A stretch of 43,994 nucleotides of DNA from JAHDNZ01 sp036721855 (GTDB lineage Bacteria; Bacillota; DTU065). Both the position numbers and the translations under genes were made by a program. Numbering within the stretch: the first letter of the stretch is position 1; each line of letters begins with the position of its first letter. The notes below the pieces were generated by a model. The model was given only the letters and a program-made list of their open reading frames with translations. It was not told the origin of the DNA and made no database searches. The stretch lies in contig DAIMKF010000014.1 of the NCBI GenBank assembly GCA_036721855.1, positions 1 through 43,994 of the forward strand. The letters are read 5' to 3'. Positions 24,469 through 32,317 of this stretch are shown here, in pieces.

Positions 24469-26210
24469 ATCTTACCCCCTTGTGCTTTGAGCAGGGTTGC
24501 ATATTCTCCGCCTAGCCTTATTAGTGTCTCATAAGTTCCTGACTCCACAATCCGATCTGCTTTTAGGAGTAGCACCCGATCAAAGAGGCGACCTGAAGCG
24601 GCACTTTCAGAAAACCAGAGCACGGTTTTTGTCCTAAACAGCACAGGAAAATCCTTCCAGAAGTCAGGGTTTAAGTTTTTGAGCTCATCACATACAACTA
24701 TCGGTGTCTGTCGGGATAACAGGCGAGCGAGAAAGATATTTTGCCAAAGGTTGGCAAAATATTCGTGAGTTAGCTCAAGTTCTTCTAGGGTGCTTTTTGT
24801 CAGGATCGTCTCCAAGCCTTCCGGTAGATTTTTCACCAGTGGGTATAGTTTTTTAGTAGCTACCTCCCAGGCTATATCATCTTGGGTAGTTCCTTGAAAA
24901 GTGATATTTTCTTTGATGCTTAAAGGGTATTTAACCGGTCTTAAAAGGGCAGCCACATATCTTGTCCTCTGGGCCCATGTAAATTGCTGGATTGGAATGC
25001 CTCCCAGCAAAACTGAGCCCTTTTGGGGCTTATAGATACCTAGTAGGTTTTTTATCAGGGTGATTTTCCTAAAGCCTTTAGCCCCAATAATGGCAACTTT
25101 TTCACCTGGCTTAATCTTAAAGTTAATCTCTTTTAAGATGGGCTTGTCGTTATAGAAATAGTTTAAGTTTTTTACTTCCAGACCTATTTGCTCACTAATT
25201 TGAACCAGGTCTCCTTCTTCTTTCTCTGTGGAAATATTTGTTTGCTTAAGTATTTCTTGTAATTGAGTTAAAAACAGCTTTGCAACCTGGGCTGCATCTA
25301 TGTTAGCTCTGGCTTTAATACCAAGGTTATAGCCAATGGTTACTGTCTTAAAAAAGATAAAAATATCTCCCAAAGAAAGAGTTGTAAAAGACCTCCCTCC
25401 AAAGAATAAGCTTAAACTAAAACCCAAAAAAACCATCTCTTGCAGGACGCTTAAAAAACCCGTTTGCAATAAATATAGATCTTCTTCTTTACAGCTTTGC
25501 CAGTATCTCTTGCGGTGTTTTTCCCATAAGTAGCCTCTCTTATCATTTGTTTTGTTTAGCTGATTTGGCTCTAAAAGGAGTTTAAGAAAGTAATCTTTGG
25601 ACTTATCGGCAGCGTTTTTTATGTTTACCGGCAAGAAAAATAAAACCACAGCCAAACCTATAAAAACAAATAATAGGTAGCGTAAGGAAGCTGGCCAAAG
25701 CAAAACCAGCCCTATAAAAACCAGTGGGTAAAACAGGACCTCCTGTGCTATTTTTGTGTTGGTATAAGTTAAACTCTCCATGTTCTCAAAAAGCCAGGCC
25801 GTATTGTTACTAAACTCTGCCGTGACTTTTTCCCAAGGATAGTTTTTGGCTGCTTCAACAAGAGCTGTCCTAACATATAAACCTTGTCGCTTTTTTAGGG
25901 TGGTTTTGGTTTTTTGGACCAACAAGTCCAAAACAAATTCCCCGGTTAGAATAAGGATAAAAAACCCAAACCAAAAGAGGATTCCTTTGGCGGCATCATC
26001 ATTTAGAAAACAATGGAGCGAATTTAAAAGGGCTTTAACAATAAAAAGTTGACCTGTAAAAACCAAGGCTTGTATAATTGCCAAGCCAAACCACTTTAAA
26101 CTCTCTTTTTTTGTACCCTCAAAACAGAATCTAAAAAACCAGAGATGGGTTTTCATGGCTTTTTTGCCGATATAAAGGCTCTTTGCTCGTTTTTTTCTCC
26201 CTCTTTGCAA
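24465..26210 (-). CDS. ABC exporter half-transporter with degenerate ATPase domain
   Basis: A 581-residue protein with an N-terminal membrane region (about 35-310) and a C-terminal ATPase fold (about 345-580). The ATPase motifs are broken: Walker A reads GAKGFRKIT, with Arg for the third Gly and Ile for Ser/Thr; no LSGGQ signature is present (FANLWQNIFLAR at that place); the Q-loop Gln and the switch His (WFSES) are missing. Walker B CDE is kept. It cannot be a normal ATPase. A TTG start (26210) has GGGGGTGG upstream; an ATG at 26156 is the alternative. It forms an operon with the truncated partner. Confidence 0.8.
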   Translation of the reverse strand: MQRGRKKRAKSLYIGKKAMKTHLWFFRFCFEGTKKESLKWFGLAIIQALVFTGQLFIVKALLNSLHCFLNDDAAKGILFWFGFFILILTGEFVLDLLVQKTKTTLKKRQGLYVRTALVEAAKNYPWEKVTAEFSNNTAWLFENMESLTYTNTKIAQEVLFYPLVFIGLVLLWPASLRYLLFVFIGLAVVLFFLPVNIKNAADKSKDYFLKLLLEPNQLNKTNDKRGYLWEKHRKRYWQSCKEEDLYLLQTGFLSVLQEMVFLGFSLSLFFGGRSFTTLSLGDIFIFFKTVTIGYNLGIKARANIDAAQVAKLFLTQLQEILKQTNISTEKEEGDLVQISEQIGLEVKNLNYFYNDKPILKEINFKIKPGEKVAIIGAKGFRKITLIKNLLGIYKPQKGSVLLGGIPIQQFTWAQRTRYVAALLRPVKYPLSIKENITFQGTTQDDIAWEVATKKLYPLVKNLPEGLETILTKSTLEELELTHEYFANLWQNIFLARLLSRQTPIVVCDELKNLNPDFWKDFPVLFRTKTVLWFSESAASGRLFDRVLLLKADRIVESGTYETLIRLGGEYATLLKAQGGKM

Positions 26211-26343
26211 CTTGTACCACCCCCAACCTTAACCTATTCCTCTTGTTATGCTTTGGTATTGTCCATAAATCTCCTGCTATCTCCCTAAATTTGGCCGTTT
26301 CCTTGTTAACCAATTTAGATTAGTCTTTCCAGCTTTAATTATT

Positions 26344-26377
26344 AAAAAAAACCGCGAATTTTTACTCACGGTTTTTT
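26344..26377 (-). terminator. Terminator of the deacetylase gene
   Basis: On the minus strand AAAAAACCGTGAG pairs with TTCGCGGTTTTTT, with G-T pairs in the middle, ending in a T8 run. It lies about 20 bases beyond the stop. Confidence 0.85.
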
Positions 26378-26397
26378 ATATTTTACTCTCATTTCAT

Positions 26398-27108
26398 CTA
26401 AAAGCCCGGAAATCTATCTGCCTTTCTCACCAGAGCTCCTTCTGGCATCATATAGCACTCAGCCTTGCCAAAATTGCTCAAACACCCTCTGGTTGTAGCC
26501 AGAGCCTCGTAATATTCACGATAACGAAAACTTGAGATCTTACCGCTTACCATCTCATACTGCATCGCCGCATCAATAAAGGTATCATAGGCCGAGGTTA
26601 TATCTACATAGGTATCCGGTATAAAAGCCTTGGGGTCTTCCCAGTTTTCGGCATAAGCTAAACTCCAGCAGCCATGAGCTGGAAGCTCTCTTTTAATGGT
26701 AGGCAAAGCCGCATAAAACTGAGCGTTTCTAACAATAAAACAGGTGTTGGTATGATCTTTATGAATACTGCCTTCCCAATGAGTAATTAAGAGATTGGGT
26801 TTGGCCAGACGAATAATATCACATAGTTTATAAGCGGCGTCATCATCATTGGGGAGTTCCGCATCTTTATAGGGCAAAAAATAGAGATCTGCTCCCAGAA
26901 TTTTGGCTGCGGCTTGGGCTTCTTTTTGCTTTTGAGCCGCATATTCTTCCGGAGATAAATTCCTATTGCCTTTTTCACCTAAGGTCATATGCACAATACT
27001 GGTTTTGTGTCCCATTTGATGGTATTTAGCCAAAAGACCCCCTGCCATTAACTCCGCGTCGCCGGCATGAGCTCCTACTACCATAATGTGAACCTGTCTG
27101 TCTGCCAT
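26398..27108 (-). CDS. PIG-L/BshB-like zinc-dependent N-deacetylase
   Basis: A 236-residue LmbE/PIG-L family hydrolase, a zinc enzyme that removes acetyl groups from GlcNAc-type substrates (for example in bacillithiol or glycolipid synthesis). The first metal motif is AHAGDAE (H14, D17), a variant of the common AHPDDE, and the second is H116-K-D-H119. Length and fold segments fit the family. It lies two bases after the GNAT gene on the same strand. It could act on a sugar headgroup or a detoxification substrate; the variant first motif argues against a standard BshB assignment. Confidence 0.85.
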   Translation of the reverse strand: MADRQVHIMVVGAHAGDAELMAGGLLAKYHQMGHKTSIVHMTLGEKGNRNLSPEEYAAQKQKEAQAAAKILGADLYFLPYKDAELPNDDDAAYKLCDIIRLAKPNLLITHWEGSIHKDHTNTCFIVRNAQFYAALPTIKRELPAHGCWSLAYAENWEDPKAFIPDTYVDITSAYDTFIDAAMQYEMVSGKISSFRYREYYEALATTRGCLSNFGKAECYMMPEGALVRKADRFPGF

Positions 27109-27110
27109 GA

Positions 27111-28046
27111 TTATCCCTCCAGTGATTTTTTCATAATCGCATGTTTGCGAATTACCCTAAAACCGGCTTTGCGTGAATAAAAATCAACTGCACCGGTCCA
27201 GGCCAGCCAAAGATGCCGGATACCTTTTTGCTTGGCATACTGCATAGCTTTTATTATTAGCACTGTCCCAACCCCTTTGCCTCTGAGACTGCTGTGGACG
27301 CCAAAGGGGCCGAAATGCTCGCCGTCTACTTGGCAATAACCCAAAACCTCGTCTCCTTTTCTGGCAATCACGATATCTTTGGGATCGCAGTGATGACGCA
27401 GACGATCTCTAATAACAGCCGCCCAGTCACCGGGAAATTCCGTCTCTAAAAAGCTTAACAGTTTATGGGTATACGGAATGCTAAAGTATTCGATCTCGAT
27501 ACCTTCTGCGGCTAAAGATTCAGCGGTGAGATAATATTCGTTGGAAGGCTCAAAATCCAAGAGATCGACTGACATCCCAAACTGCTCCATAATAGTTTCG
27601 TAACCTATTTTTCTAAGTAGATTATAAGCCTCGGGATAAGCATCTACGTCGACTCCGGGAATAAAGTAGTAGGGAACATAAGTTGAAACAACCACCCGTT
27701 TCCTACCTTTGCTTTTTAAGTATTCCTCGGCGTTTTTTAGCATTGAGGTCGCAATACCTTTTTTACGATAGTCTTGATCTACAAAAAAGATAGTAATCCA
27801 GCCTGTATCTTCTTGCAGACCAACTCCGGTTATCGGCACCTTGCGATAAAGGGCAAGTAAAAAACCAACTACCCTCTCATCCGCCTCAGCTATCAGTGCT
27901 CCTTCTTTTGAAAAATTCTCATCATTTAAGACTTTTAGCTGAAAATCAGTTACCGATATGGCATCTCTTTTGAGTGAGCGGTTCCATAAATCAACCACAG
28001 GTTGAAGATCCTTAACTTGGTAGGAACGTACAGTAAACTCTGCCAT
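27111..28046 (-). CDS. Tandem GNAT-family N-acetyltransferase
   Basis: A 311-residue cytoplasmic protein with two GNAT domains. The first (about 1-150) has the acetyl-CoA loop DYRKKGIATSML; the second (about 165-311) has SLRGKGVGTVLI and ends with HLWLAWTGAVDFYSRKAGF. Each loop fits the R/Q-x-x-G-x-G/A acetyl-CoA signature. Substrate unknown. It is co-transcribed with the PIG-L deacetylase (two-base gap), which suggests an acetylation and deacetylation pair acting on the same amino-sugar-like substrate. That link is inference. Confidence 0.88.
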   Translation of the reverse strand: MAEFTVRSYQVKDLQPVVDLWNRSLKRDAISVTDFQLKVLNDENFSKEGALIAEADERVVGFLLALYRKVPITGVGLQEDTGWITIFFVDQDYRKKGIATSMLKNAEEYLKSKGRKRVVVSTYVPYYFIPGVDVDAYPEAYNLLRKIGYETIMEQFGMSVDLLDFEPSNEYYLTAESLAAEGIEIEYFSIPYTHKLLSFLETEFPGDWAAVIRDRLRHHCDPKDIVIARKGDEVLGYCQVDGEHFGPFGVHSSLRGKGVGTVLIIKAMQYAKQKGIRHLWLAWTGAVDFYSRKAGFRVIRKHAIMKKSLEG

Positions 28047-28373
28047 CTTTTTTCCCTCCTTGTCTCCGAGATAGCTCTACTTTGTAGTTCGCAAAGCTAT
28101 TGTTCTTTCCTTCCTGCTTAGAGTTAAGTTTTAATTTGTATTGGGTCATTAATAGTTATTCTTGAAAGTAAAGCTATAGTGTTTAAAAAAGATCTGCCTG
28201 TTAGCGAGTGTTTGCCAAAGCTTTCTCTTATTTAATATAACCGTTTCTTAAAAAGGAGTTTACTCCAAATGCTAACCTCAAGAATGAGGTGGTATTAATA
28301 TACCACCTCAGTTTGCGAGTTAAAATATGATCTCTAAAGTTTTAGCTAAAGCAATTAATCTATTGAGGTATCA
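28047..28373. other. Intergenic region without a gene
   Basis: These 327 bases hold the upstream region of the GNAT gene and the terminator of the regulator cassette at 28285-28310. No open frame with a ribosome binding site is seen. Confidence 0.5.
28285..28310 (-). terminator. Hairpin after the XRE cassette
   Basis: TGAGGTGGTAT (28285-28295) and ATACCACCTCA (28300-28310) form a perfect 11-bp stem with a TAAT loop, about 65 bases beyond the last stop codon. The T tract on the minus strand is short. Confidence 0.65.
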
Positions 28374-29018
28374 TTAGAGCTTCTTATCCCTTATGTCTAT
28401 ATCTAATTTAGAGCCTATAAAACCCGGATAGTTTAATAAAGCTCTGCGAACAAGCGGTGCATAAAAATAACGGGTGTTTTTTAGGGGGAATGTTTTTATG
28501 TTTTCAAAATCAGGGGTATCATTATTATCAAAAATATACAGATCAGCTTTCGCCATGGGGCAACTGCATTCATAATCCTTTTCATAGGCTATATTATTAT
28601 CCTTAAAATCAATTAAGGTATTTATGGCACGTTTTACACGACTATGGTCACAATAACCCGCTTTAACAAGAGCTTCAATACATATAGTGGTTGGTACAGG
28701 GATACGTATAGCTTCCCTTTTCCAACGATAAAGATACCATGGATCATCAGTACCGAAGGCATAATACAAAACTTCCGGGCTACTATCTATAAATTCCAGC
28801 TCTTTATAATAATGGTTCCAGTAATGCCTTCCCTTTGTATGAGTACGTTTCCAGGCATTAAACTTGTAACCGTAGCTATCGGAATAGAAAAAGAAACCAG
28901 GTAATCCTATTGGCTCAAAAGAATCAAGCATGATTTGGCCCTCTGTTTTGACCTCGCATTCATTGCGTATAATAGCATAGGCGCGTTCGATATTGTTTGA
29001 AAAAAACGCTACGCTCAT
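28374..29018 (-). CDS. Unknown protein encoded with the XRE fusion regulator
   Basis: A 214-residue soluble protein rich in aromatic residues (GFFFYSDSYGYKF, GRHYWNHYYKELEF, DDPWYLYRWKRE). A middle segment (ICIEALVKAGYCDHSRVKRA, continuing INTLIDFKD) faintly resembles the helical repeats of prenyltransferase/squalene-cyclase toroids, and a CSC pair follows at YECSCPMAK. The family is not recognised. Its start overlaps the end of the regulator gene by four bases (ATGA), so the two are translated together and probably act together. Confidence 0.7.
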   Translation of the reverse strand: MSVAFFSNNIERAYAIIRNECEVKTEGQIMLDSFEPIGLPGFFFYSDSYGYKFNAWKRTHTKGRHYWNHYYKELEFIDSSPEVLYYAFGTDDPWYLYRWKREAIRIPVPTTICIEALVKAGYCDHSRVKRAINTLIDFKDNNIAYEKDYECSCPMAKADLYIFDNNDTPDFENIKTFPLKNTRYFYAPLVRRALLNYPGFIGSKLDIDIRDKKL

Positions 29019-30763
29019 ACTATCTTCTCCGCTATACTCATCGCTTTGTGCTCTAACTCCAGCATTTCAGCAAGCAACCTAGCCTGATTAACACGCATCT
29101 TTGTTGTCCAAAAGCGACGTGCTTTTTCCCCTTCCAGGTATTCGCCGCTATCTAGCATCTTATGAATCTGCTTAGCTTTTTTAGCTATTTCTGAGAAAAA
29201 AGCAACCATTTGCTCCATCTCATCTGCTTTATCAAGCAACAGATTCTTATTCTCTGAAAGATAGCTGTAGGCCGCTTGGCGTGCATCAAAAAGGGCAAGA
29301 GAACAGAATTGATTGACTGATAACCTGCGGGCAAATTGTTCATCATCATTGTTTTGATACCATGACTCATCCAGTAGGTCATTTTGCCATACTTCATAGG
29401 CTTTAAACCCCATTTTGTAACCTCGACAGTTTTCCTGTTTTGCACAGTCAATGAAAACTCTCAACGAATTTAGAAGATTTTCTTTGTCTGAGGGGGGCGT
29501 GGTTCTGTCTGCAAAATAAGTGATAATGAAAGGCCAGTTGTCTACATAAAGATAATCAAAAGGATTAAGCTTTCCCTTTTTATAATCGGAAGAATCAATT
29601 ACTCGGGCATCATATTTTGTGCGGCAGAATAAATCAGCCCCGTTTTCTTTATAACCACATATCACACCCCATTCAGGTGCAACACGGATATTGATACCCA
29701 AAACCGGCATGTTGTGGCGGATTTCATTTACCAGGAATTTGCGTTCCTCCGCCCGATTTTCCTTATCAACTCTGTCGGCAAATTTCGCCAAAAACCCAAA
29801 GGCTTTATATCCCCAAGTTGCATAATCATAGGCAACAAGCCCGTCCACTGAACTGTAGTCCCATCCCGGAGAACAAAACGCAAGTCGGTAACATGCTCCG
29901 GATACACCCATAACCTGCTCATATGTGGTATTGATACCCATAGCCAGCATCGCAGCAGTCAAAGCCGCTGCCCATGAACAGTCCATGCCCTTTCCAAACT
30001 CCGGCAAAATAGGCACATTGGGAATAAAGTGCTCCTTGCCGGCTTGTTTTCTAAACAATTCTGTCCGGTCTAAATTATAGCTAATGCTTTCTCCTTCCTC
30101 ACAAGTTACCATATGAATATCATCCTGGCCTAGATAAACAAAGGTCAAATATTCTTTATCATCATTTTGGGGATCACTCGGGAAAGTTTCGTGGTCAGCA
30201 TGATATTCTCTCCAGTTAAACACCTTATAATGCTCAATTTTGTGCATCACATTGTATTTGGTTTTCGCCGTCCCATAAGATGCAGCTATGATTTCAGCGG
30301 TTTTAGTGCTTTGATAACCCATAGAGCTTAAATCGATTAGCAGTCGTTTACCATCCTCCCCAAAGGTGAAAAAAACAGTCTGATCAATCTGATATTTTAC
30401 AGTTAGATATTTGGGACGGTTATTGGCAAGCGGACAAGCTAATGAAAGCGGGTTTACATCAATATCTAGTCGGTCATTTTGAATCAGCTTATTTAGGCGG
30501 CTGGACACATTATGCTTTTCCATTCCGTCACCATAGAATGCCAAAAGAATCTGGATTTTACTATCGCTTAGTAAAGAGTCGATGCTGGTATCCAATGCTT
30601 TTGCCAGGCTTGGTAAAAGTGCGGTTTCTGGTAGAGAATGTCCGTTTTCCCATTTCGATACCGCTTGCGGACTGATATTTAGTATTTCAGCCAGATTTTC
30701 CTGTGTATATCCCTTTTCTTTGCGCAGTGTTGAAATTTGTTTCCCGATTTTAGAAATATCCAT
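29015..30763 (-). CDS. XRE-family regulator fused to a C39/BtrH-like region
   Basis: A 582-residue protein. Residues 5-60 are a Cro/C1-type helix-turn-helix (GKQISTLRKEKGYTQENLAE, then SPQAVSKWENGHSLP). Residues ~255-420 contain GMDC262SWAAALTAAMLAMGI and APEWGVICGY, the layout of C39/BtrH-type papain-like domains; the expected catalytic His before the GY segment is replaced by Trp, so it may bind rather than cut. A helical C-terminal region (~440-582) follows. It may be a one-component sensor of a peptide or thioester ligand. It is the first gene of a two-gene cassette with the 214-residue protein. The domain assignment is tentative. Confidence 0.75.
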   Translation of the reverse strand: MDISKIGKQISTLRKEKGYTQENLAEILNISPQAVSKWENGHSLPETALLPSLAKALDTSIDSLLSDSKIQILLAFYGDGMEKHNVSSRLNKLIQNDRLDIDVNPLSLACPLANNRPKYLTVKYQIDQTVFFTFGEDGKRLLIDLSSMGYQSTKTAEIIAASYGTAKTKYNVMHKIEHYKVFNWREYHADHETFPSDPQNDDKEYLTFVYLGQDDIHMVTCEEGESISYNLDRTELFRKQAGKEHFIPNVPILPEFGKGMDCSWAAALTAAMLAMGINTTYEQVMGVSGACYRLAFCSPGWDYSSVDGLVAYDYATWGYKAFGFLAKFADRVDKENRAEERKFLVNEIRHNMPVLGINIRVAPEWGVICGYKENGADLFCRTKYDARVIDSSDYKKGKLNPFDYLYVDNWPFIITYFADRTTPPSDKENLLNSLRVFIDCAKQENCRGYKMGFKAYEVWQNDLLDESWYQNNDDEQFARRLSVNQFCSLALFDARQAAYSYLSENKNLLLDKADEMEQMVAFFSEIAKKAKQIHKMLDSGEYLEGEKARRFWTTKMRVNQARLLAEMLELEHKAMSIAEKIV

Positions 30764-30851
30764 ACAATTATCTCCTTATTTTCAGAGTACCAGCTTAATT
30801 TCATTATACCTTCCAAAATAGGAAAGTAGAATGTATGTTTGCTTAAGAATT

Positions 30852-30890
30852 AAAAATAAAAACTCAACCTGGGGTTGAGTTTTTATTTTT
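30852..30890. terminator. Long symmetrical terminator
   Basis: AAAAATAAAAACTCAACC (30852-30869) and its reverse complement (30873-30890) form a perfect 18-bp repeat with a TGG loop. A-rich and T-rich flanks on both sides allow it to work in both directions. It lies 31 bases beyond the small minus-strand frame ending at 30921. Confidence 0.88.
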
Positions 30891-30920
30891 ATGATACTTT
30901 AGATATCCTCTATATTCTTT

Positions 30921-31073
30921 TTAATGTTTTTTCTTCCCGTCCCCATAAACTCCAAGGCTATCGCCGGTAGTTTGTCCAAGCGTAAATGCGTCGTACGCCA
31001 AGGATATTACTGTCTGAAAAGCAAAAATGAAAAGTCCCTCCAAAAACATATCCAAGCAGAATGTGAGATTCAC
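30921..31073 (-). CDS. Possible small membrane peptide gene or gene fragment
   Basis: In the 471-base gap between the XRE regulator and the DtxR-type gene, a minus-strand frame from GTG 31073 encodes 50 residues, beginning MNLTFCLDMFLEGLFIFAFQ and ending GVYGDGKKKH. It has one hydrophobic stretch, and its TAA is followed closely by the 30852-30890 terminator, which supports a real transcript end. There is no convincing ribosome binding site, and a second frame over the same bases is also open for 54 codons. It could be a degraded gene. Confidence 0.3.
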   Translation of the reverse strand: MNLTFCLDMFLEGLFIFAFQTVISLAYDAFTLGQTTGDSLGVYGDGKKKH

Positions 31074-31234
31074 CCATTTTATTTCGTTTAAGGATTAATT
31101 CAAGTTCCGAACAATCCGACATTAGATTAGAAAGTTCATAAACTAACGACTTCTCCTAAAGATGCAAAGGAAGCTAGCTTTATTAAATACATTTCTACAC
31201 ATTCCTATTCATACTCTAGCATTAAAGCAGTTTT

Positions 31235-31624
31235 CTATCTGTCTTGTCCCTTCTTTGCATGACGACACAAAGCGTTAAATGTTTTTTCACTAATGTCATG
31301 CTCTATCTTACAAGCGTCTTCCAGAGCGGTTTTTTCGTCTACTCCCAAATAAATCAGAAAATTTGTAAGCATTTTGTGGCGTTTATATATGCGCTCGGCG
31401 ATTTCTAGCCCCTTTTCGGTCAAGGTGATTAATCCTTCCTTATCCATGGTGATATAGCCATTTTCCCTTAGACGCTTGGTGGAGTAACTGACACTGGGCT
31501 TTGTGACGCCAAGTTGCTCCGCCACATCAATAGAGCGAATAAAGCCATGCTTTTCCTTCATCATCAGCATGGCTTCTAGATAATCCTCAGCAGATCTTCG
31601 TATTTTCATGGCAATTTGCACCAT
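31235..31624 (-). CDS. DtxR/MntR-family metal-dependent repressor
   Basis: A 129-residue protein with the N-terminal winged helix of the DtxR family (RSAEDYLEAMLMMKEKHGFI, then SIDVAEQLGVTKPSVSYSTK) and the short dimerisation/metal domain (KRHKMLTNFLIYLGV, DACKIEHDISEKT). It lacks the SH3-like third domain, as in MntR-size members. It should repress metal-uptake genes when Fe(II) or Mn(II) is plentiful. It is divergent from feoA, and matching inverted repeats lie in both promoter regions, so it probably controls itself and the feo genes. An ATG at 31609 is an alternative start. Confidence 0.93.
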   Translation of the reverse strand: MVQIAMKIRRSAEDYLEAMLMMKEKHGFIRSIDVAEQLGVTKPSVSYSTKRLRENGYITMDKEGLITLTEKGLEIAERIYKRHKMLTNFLIYLGVDEKTALEDACKIEHDISEKTFNALCRHAKKGQDR

Positions 31625-31644
31625 CTTTCTTGACAGGTTGAATA

Positions 31645-31674
31645 TAGGTTAACATACTCTAACTAATATTTCAA
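31645..31674 (-). promoter_or_regulatory. Promoter and operator of the DtxR-type gene
   Basis: On the minus strand TTGAAA (31674-31669) and TAACCT (31651-31646) are separated by 17 bases. Overlapping them is TAGTTAGAgtatgTTAACCTA (31665-31645), an imperfect version of the GGTTAGA/TCTAACC operator. This placement fits autorepression. Confidence 0.65.
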
Positions 31675-31700
31675 CAAATCCACGACCTAACCAGAAAGTA

Positions 31701-31754
31701 TTGACATGGGAAGTTAGAGGTGTTAAACTGAATGTAGGTTAGAGAAATCTAACC
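31701..31754 (+). promoter_or_regulatory. feoA promoter with DtxR-type operator
   Basis: TTGACA (31701-31706), a 17-base spacer and TAAACT (31724-31729) form a good sigma-A type promoter. Just downstream, GGTTAGAgaaaTCTAACC (31737-31754) is a perfect 7-4-7 inverted repeat over the expected transcription start, ideally placed to block initiation. It matches the AGGTTAG type of iron-regulator box. Confidence 0.8.
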
Positions 31755-31777
31755 ACAAAAACACGAGGAAGGAAACC

Positions 31778-31990
31778 ATGATGCCATTAACACTTGCTAA
31801 TGTTGGAAAAGAAAACATGATCAAAAAAATCGGTGGAAAGCCTATGGTCAGAAAACACTTAGAAAATCTGGGCTTTGTAGCAGGAGAAAATGTCACAGTC
31901 ATCACTATGATGGGTGGCAACATTATTGTTAACATCAAGCAAACCAGAGTAGCTATCAGTAAGGAAATAGCCCAGATAATCATGGTTTAA
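31778..31990 (+). CDS. feoA: Ferrous iron transport protein A (first copy)
   Basis: A 70-residue SH3-like FeoA protein (KHLENLGFVAGENVTVITMM, GGNIIVNIKQTRVAISKEIA). FeoA is a small cytoplasmic partner needed for FeoB-driven Fe(II) uptake. Two ATG codons in a row follow AGGAAGG; either could be used. It is the first gene of the feo operon, directly behind the operator-bearing promoter, 30 bases before the second feoA. Confidence 0.92.
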   Translation: MMPLTLANVGKENMIKKIGGKPMVRKHLENLGFVAGENVTVITMMGGNIIVNIKQTRVAISKEIAQIIMV

Positions 31991-32020
31991 TCATTTAATA
32001 ACACAATAGGAGGAGCGTAT

Positions 32021-32242
32021 ATGAAAACATTGAGGCAGAGCAAAATCGGTGATACGGTTAAAGTACTTAAACTTCACGGCAAGGGTGCAGTTAAACGCCG
32101 TATCATGGACATGGGCCTTACCCAAGGTGTAGAAGTCTACATCCGCAAAGTAGCACCCCTAGGTGATCCTGTGGAAGTAAATGTGCGTGGCTATGAGCTC
32201 TCCATCCGTAAGGCAGATGCGGAAATGATCGAAGTGGAATAA
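32021..32242 (+). CDS. feoA: Ferrous iron transport protein A (second copy)
   Basis: A 73-residue FeoA protein with the usual core LRQSKIGDTVKVLKLHGKGA, RRIMDMGLTQGVEVYIRKVAP, LGDPVEVNVRGYELSIRKAD. It is more typical than the first copy. AGGAGG sits just upstream of the ATG. Paired feoA genes before feoB are common in Clostridia; one may stabilise the complex and the other may regulate it. Confidence 0.95.
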   Translation: MKTLRQSKIGDTVKVLKLHGKGAVKRRIMDMGLTQGVEVYIRKVAPLGDPVEVNVRGYELSIRKADAEMIEVE

Positions 32243-32278
32243 CCAGACTCTTGGAATTTCCGTTTTTTTTTAGCTGTT

Positions 32279-32296
32279 GGTTAGATATGTCTAACC
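32279..32296 (+). promoter_or_regulatory. Second DtxR-type operator, directly before feoB
   Basis: GGTTAGAtatgTCTAACC is a perfect 7-4-7 inverted repeat with the same arms and spacing as the feoA operator at 31737-31754. It lies 21 bases before the feoB start, in the gap after feoA. No clear separate promoter is visible, so it may act as a roadblock or mark a weak internal promoter. Confidence 0.75.
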
Positions 32297-32317
32297 AGAA
32301 AGAGGTGAACAAAAACC

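Noticed and set aside
26131..26313. A 60-codon minus-strand frame overlapping the start of the degenerate ABC gene
   Set aside because: It is in another frame from the ABC gene and shows no domain or ribosome binding site.
31723..31983. A hydrophobic 86-codon frame antisense to feoA
   Set aside because: It covers the feoA gene and its promoter, and its composition is the mirror of FeoA codons. No ribosome binding site.
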